From Chloroflexota bacterium (GTDB taxonomy: Bacteria > Chloroflexota > Anaerolineae > J036 > Brachytrichaceae): DNA of 35,031 nucleotides. The DNA is taken from the NCBI GenBank assembly GCA_018969115.1, contig JAGWYZ010000010.1:1-35031 (forward strand), in the 5' to 3' direction. Within the stretch, counting starts at the first letter, position 1. Each line of letters opens with the position of its first letter. Below are positions 33,379-35,031 of this stretch, one piece after another. The position numbers and the translations under genes were made by a program. The notes under the pieces are model-generated. The model was not told where the DNA came from and ran no database searches. It saw only the letters and a list, made by a program, of their open reading frames with translations.

Positions 33379-33406
33379 AGTATATCACTAATCAGAAAAT
33401 TGTCAA
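33379..33406 (-). promoter_or_regulatory. Near-consensus promoter for the rpsL (str) operon
   Basis: On the minus strand a perfect TTGACA (33401-33406) and TATACT (33379-33384) are separated by 16 nt. Transcription should begin near 33372. It is the best sigma-70-type promoter in the window and lies directly ahead of the ribosomal run. Confidence 0.8.
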
Positions 33407-33474
33407 CCACTGAGCGACCGACGATTTACAAAACACTTTCACTTTAAGGGTATGTTTCTTAAAGCAAAAATTGT

Positions 33475-34593
33475 TTAACCTAAAGCCTGAGCCAAATCCG
33501 CAATCAGGTCATCAGGATGCTCAAGCCCAATCGAGCAACGCAATAATGCCTGAGAGGTCTTACTGGTCTGGCCTTCAAGCGAGGCGCGGTGCTCAATCAG
33601 GCTTTCAAAACCACCAAGGCTAGTGGCACGGGTAAATAATTTCACCTTGGCGGCGACTGCCATCGCCTCATCGCGCCCACCCTTGACCTCAAATGACAAC
33701 ATGCCACCAAAGCCATGCATTTGTTCGGCGGCAATATCATGATTCGGGTGAGTAGCTAAACCGGGATAATTGACTAATGTAACTTTGGGGTGTTTGTACA
33801 AAAATTCGGCTAATTTCTGAGCACGTTCATTATGTGCCCGGACCCGCAATGACAAGGTGGGAATACTACGCAATAAAAGCCAGCAATCAAATGGCGATGG
33901 CACCCCCCCACCCCAAATTTGAAAATCGCGGATTTTTTTAAACAGCGCATCGTCTTGCTTGGCAACCACACAACCACCCAAGACATCGCTATGCCCGCCA
34001 ATATATTTAGTGGTAGCATGCATCACCAAATCTGCACCCAATGCCAGTGGGGATTGGTTAATCGGCGAGGCCCATGTGTTGTCGCATACGCACAACGCAC
34101 CAACTTGGTGTGTAATCTCGGCAATACGAGCAATATTGGCAATGTTGAGACGTGGGTTTGAGGGCGATTCAATCCATACCAGCCGCGTGTTGGGTCGCAT
34201 AGTGTGCAACACTTGCTCGGCATCAGTCATGTCGATAAAGCTAAATTGCAACCCCCAACGTACATAATGCTCGTCAAGTAAATGACGAGTTCCATGATAC
34301 AGATCATCTGGCATGATGACATGGTCACCAGCGCTGAGGGCATGAATAACACTGAGTGTGGCGGCCTGCCCAGAAGCAAAGGCGGCTGCTGCCGCGCCGC
34401 CCTCTAGCATCGCCAGCGCAGCTTCGAGTCGGTCTCGGTTAGGGTTGCTAGCACGGGTATACGCATGACCGCGTGGATAACTGCCATCAGCCTCACGCTC
34501 AAAAGTGGTGGATAAAATAAGTGGCGGTGCAATTGCACCTGTACTTGGGTCAACATCGTGCCCAATATGGATTGTGCGGGTTTCAAAATGCAT
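33475..34593 (-). CDS. Cys/Met-metabolism PLP-dependent enzyme (cystathionine gamma-synthase/lyase family)
   Basis: 372 residues from the ATG at 34593 (MHFETRTIHIGHDVDPSTGAI). PLP binding is shown by the Schiff-base lysine K196 in MHATTKYIGGHSDVLGG, D171 in VCDNTWASPINQSPL, and the ASGQAA loop at 73-78. YTRASNPNRDRLEAALAMLEGG and SLGGFESLIEHRAS are family signatures. Members carry out beta- or gamma-elimination or replacement on homocysteine, cystathionine or O-acylhomoserine; the exact reaction is not decided by these motifs. The frame extends to 34662, but those 23 residues are not family-like. A TATACT box at 34600-34605 would place transcription start at or near the ATG. The 68-nt downstream to the rpsL promoter hold only a weak CTTTAAG/CTTAAAG stem. 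Confidence 0.9.
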   Translation of the reverse strand: MHFETRTIHIGHDVDPSTGAIAPPLILSTTFEREADGSYPRGHAYTRASNPNRDRLEAALAMLEGGAAAAAFASGQAATLSVIHALSAGDHVIMPDDLYHGTRHLLDEHYVRWGLQFSFIDMTDAEQVLHTMRPNTRLVWIESPSNPRLNIANIARIAEITHQVGALCVCDNTWASPINQSPLALGADLVMHATTKYIGGHSDVLGGCVVAKQDDALFKKIRDFQIWGGGVPSPFDCWLLLRSIPTLSLRVRAHNERAQKLAEFLYKHPKVTLVNYPGLATHPNHDIAAEQMHGFGGMLSFEVKGGRDEAMAVAAKVKLFTRATSLGGFESLIEHRASLEGQTSKTSQALLRCSIGLEHPDDLIADLAQALG

Positions 34594-34973
34594 ATTGGCA
34601 GTATACAAGCTGTAATAAGCCAATATTGCAGCTACGAATAGGCACAAAAAACACTTAGACACCCATCAGCCTACAACTTTTGCCTCATGACATTACACGT
34701 ATCAACTGTTATTTCTATCATTTTTACTGACACTGTTACTATCTTGCTGTTGTTCATTAAATCAAGTAAATATGATTATGCTTAAACATATATAGCACTG
34801 AAATAAATAATAGCGTTACTATGCAAACAGCCGTGCCCATCAAAATTATGCTATTGGGTGATTCTCTAAGAGAGTGTTTCTTAAATCAATTTCCACTTTT
34901 TTGTCAGATGAAATCATCGGTAGTTTAGTCTAAAAGTAGGGATGTTGTTCAAATCTGTAGTAAAACAGAGGGT
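34594..34973. other. A/T-rich non-coding stretch between PLP enzyme and right-edge gene
   Basis: About 380 bp without an ORF of note. It carries the TATACT box of the PLP gene at 34600-34605 and an arm of an inverted repeat at 34939-34950 that pairs with sequence inside the next gene. No tRNA, terminator or convincing -35/-10 pair for the rightward gene was found. Confidence 0.5.
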
Positions 34974-35000
34974 ATGAAAAAAAAAGAAGAACAACATCCC
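34939..35000 (+). promoter_or_regulatory. Inverted repeat enclosing the start of the right-edge gene
   Basis: GGGATGTTGTTC (34939-34950) is the exact reverse complement of GAACAACATCCC (34989-35000). The ribosome-binding sequence and ATG of the partial gene lie in the 38-nt loop, and the right arm covers codons 6-9. Such a stem could limit translation of transcripts that read in from outside, as known for several transposase genes. Confidence 0.45.
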
Positions 35001-35031
35001 CCCGCAGTATACAAAACAGTCGAAGCAATCA
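34974..35031 (+). CDS. Start of an unidentified rightward gene, cut by window edge
   Basis: Nineteen codons are visible, reading MKKKEEQHPPAVYKTVEAI, with AGAGG 5 nt before the ATG. No family can be recognised from this length. The flanking A/T-rich non-coding DNA and the inverted repeat around the start would suit the left end of an insertion sequence with a transposase gene, but terminal repeats and target duplication cannot be checked here. Confidence 0.4.
   Translation, partial: MKKKEEQHPPAVYKTVEAI

Overview
The window is bacterial DNA of intermediate GC. Its core is a single co-directional run of translation genes on the minus strand, about 23 kb long, reading right to left from rpsL (33159) to rplS (10159). 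The order is rpsL-rpsG-fusA-tuf-rpsJ-rplC-rplD-rplW-rplB-rpsS-rplV-rpsC-rplP-rpmC-rpsQ-rplN-rplX-rplE-rpsN-rpsH-rplF-rplR-rpsE-rpmD-rplO-secY-adk-map-rpmJ-rpsM-rpsK-rpsD-rpoA-rplQ-truA-rplM-rpsI-rplS. This joins the str, S10, spc, alpha and L13/S9 operons, with rplS at the end. EF-Tu resembles Chloroflexus-type EF-Tu over long stretches as I remember them, so I suggest Chloroflexota. That assignment is an inference from sequence memory, not from a search.

Left part (1-5132): a truncated type I restriction R subunit (HsdR) leaves the left edge. Upstream of it is a 73-bp tandem array bounded by inverted repeats. Next comes a minus-strand operon of CutC, a GNAT acetyltransferase and an allantoinase/hydantoinase-like amidohydrolase. 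A two-gene toxin-antitoxin module (small antitoxin-like protein plus PIN-domain toxin) is divergent from CutC. Middle (5143-10141): a long RelA/SpoT stringent-response enzyme, a YitT-family membrane protein, an MFS transporter, several strong palindromes, and a clean intrinsic terminator that ends the ribosomal run. Right end (33160-35031): a near-consensus promoter and a structured leader for rpsL, a Cys/Met-metabolism PLP enzyme, an AT-rich non-coding stretch, and the first codons of a rightward gene cut by the window edge.

The most unusual features are these. (1) Gaps within the ribosomal run are either 1-16 nt or about 60-115 nt, and many of the long ones hold A/T-rich heptad-like inverted repeats with stems up to 23 bp that differ in sequence from gap to gap. 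(2) infA is missing between map and rpmJ, and an intrinsic terminator plus a second hairpin stand in its place. (3) The str leader has an attenuator-like hairpin between its promoter and rpsL. (4) The 73-bp array has 30-bp inverted ends. (5) The RelA/SpoT protein combines an intact hydrolase HD motif with the EFDD motif usually linked to synthetase-only RelA. (6) Several core translation proteins depart from near-invariant motifs: EF-Tu, L2, S14, and S5 with a long Gly/Arg/Asn-rich N-terminal tail.

Many co-directional gene pairs are tightly packed or overlap by 1-4 nt. Where an ORF could be extended upstream into a gap hairpin or to a TTG codon, I chose the start matching the family N-terminus and, when visible, a Shine-Dalgarno sequence.
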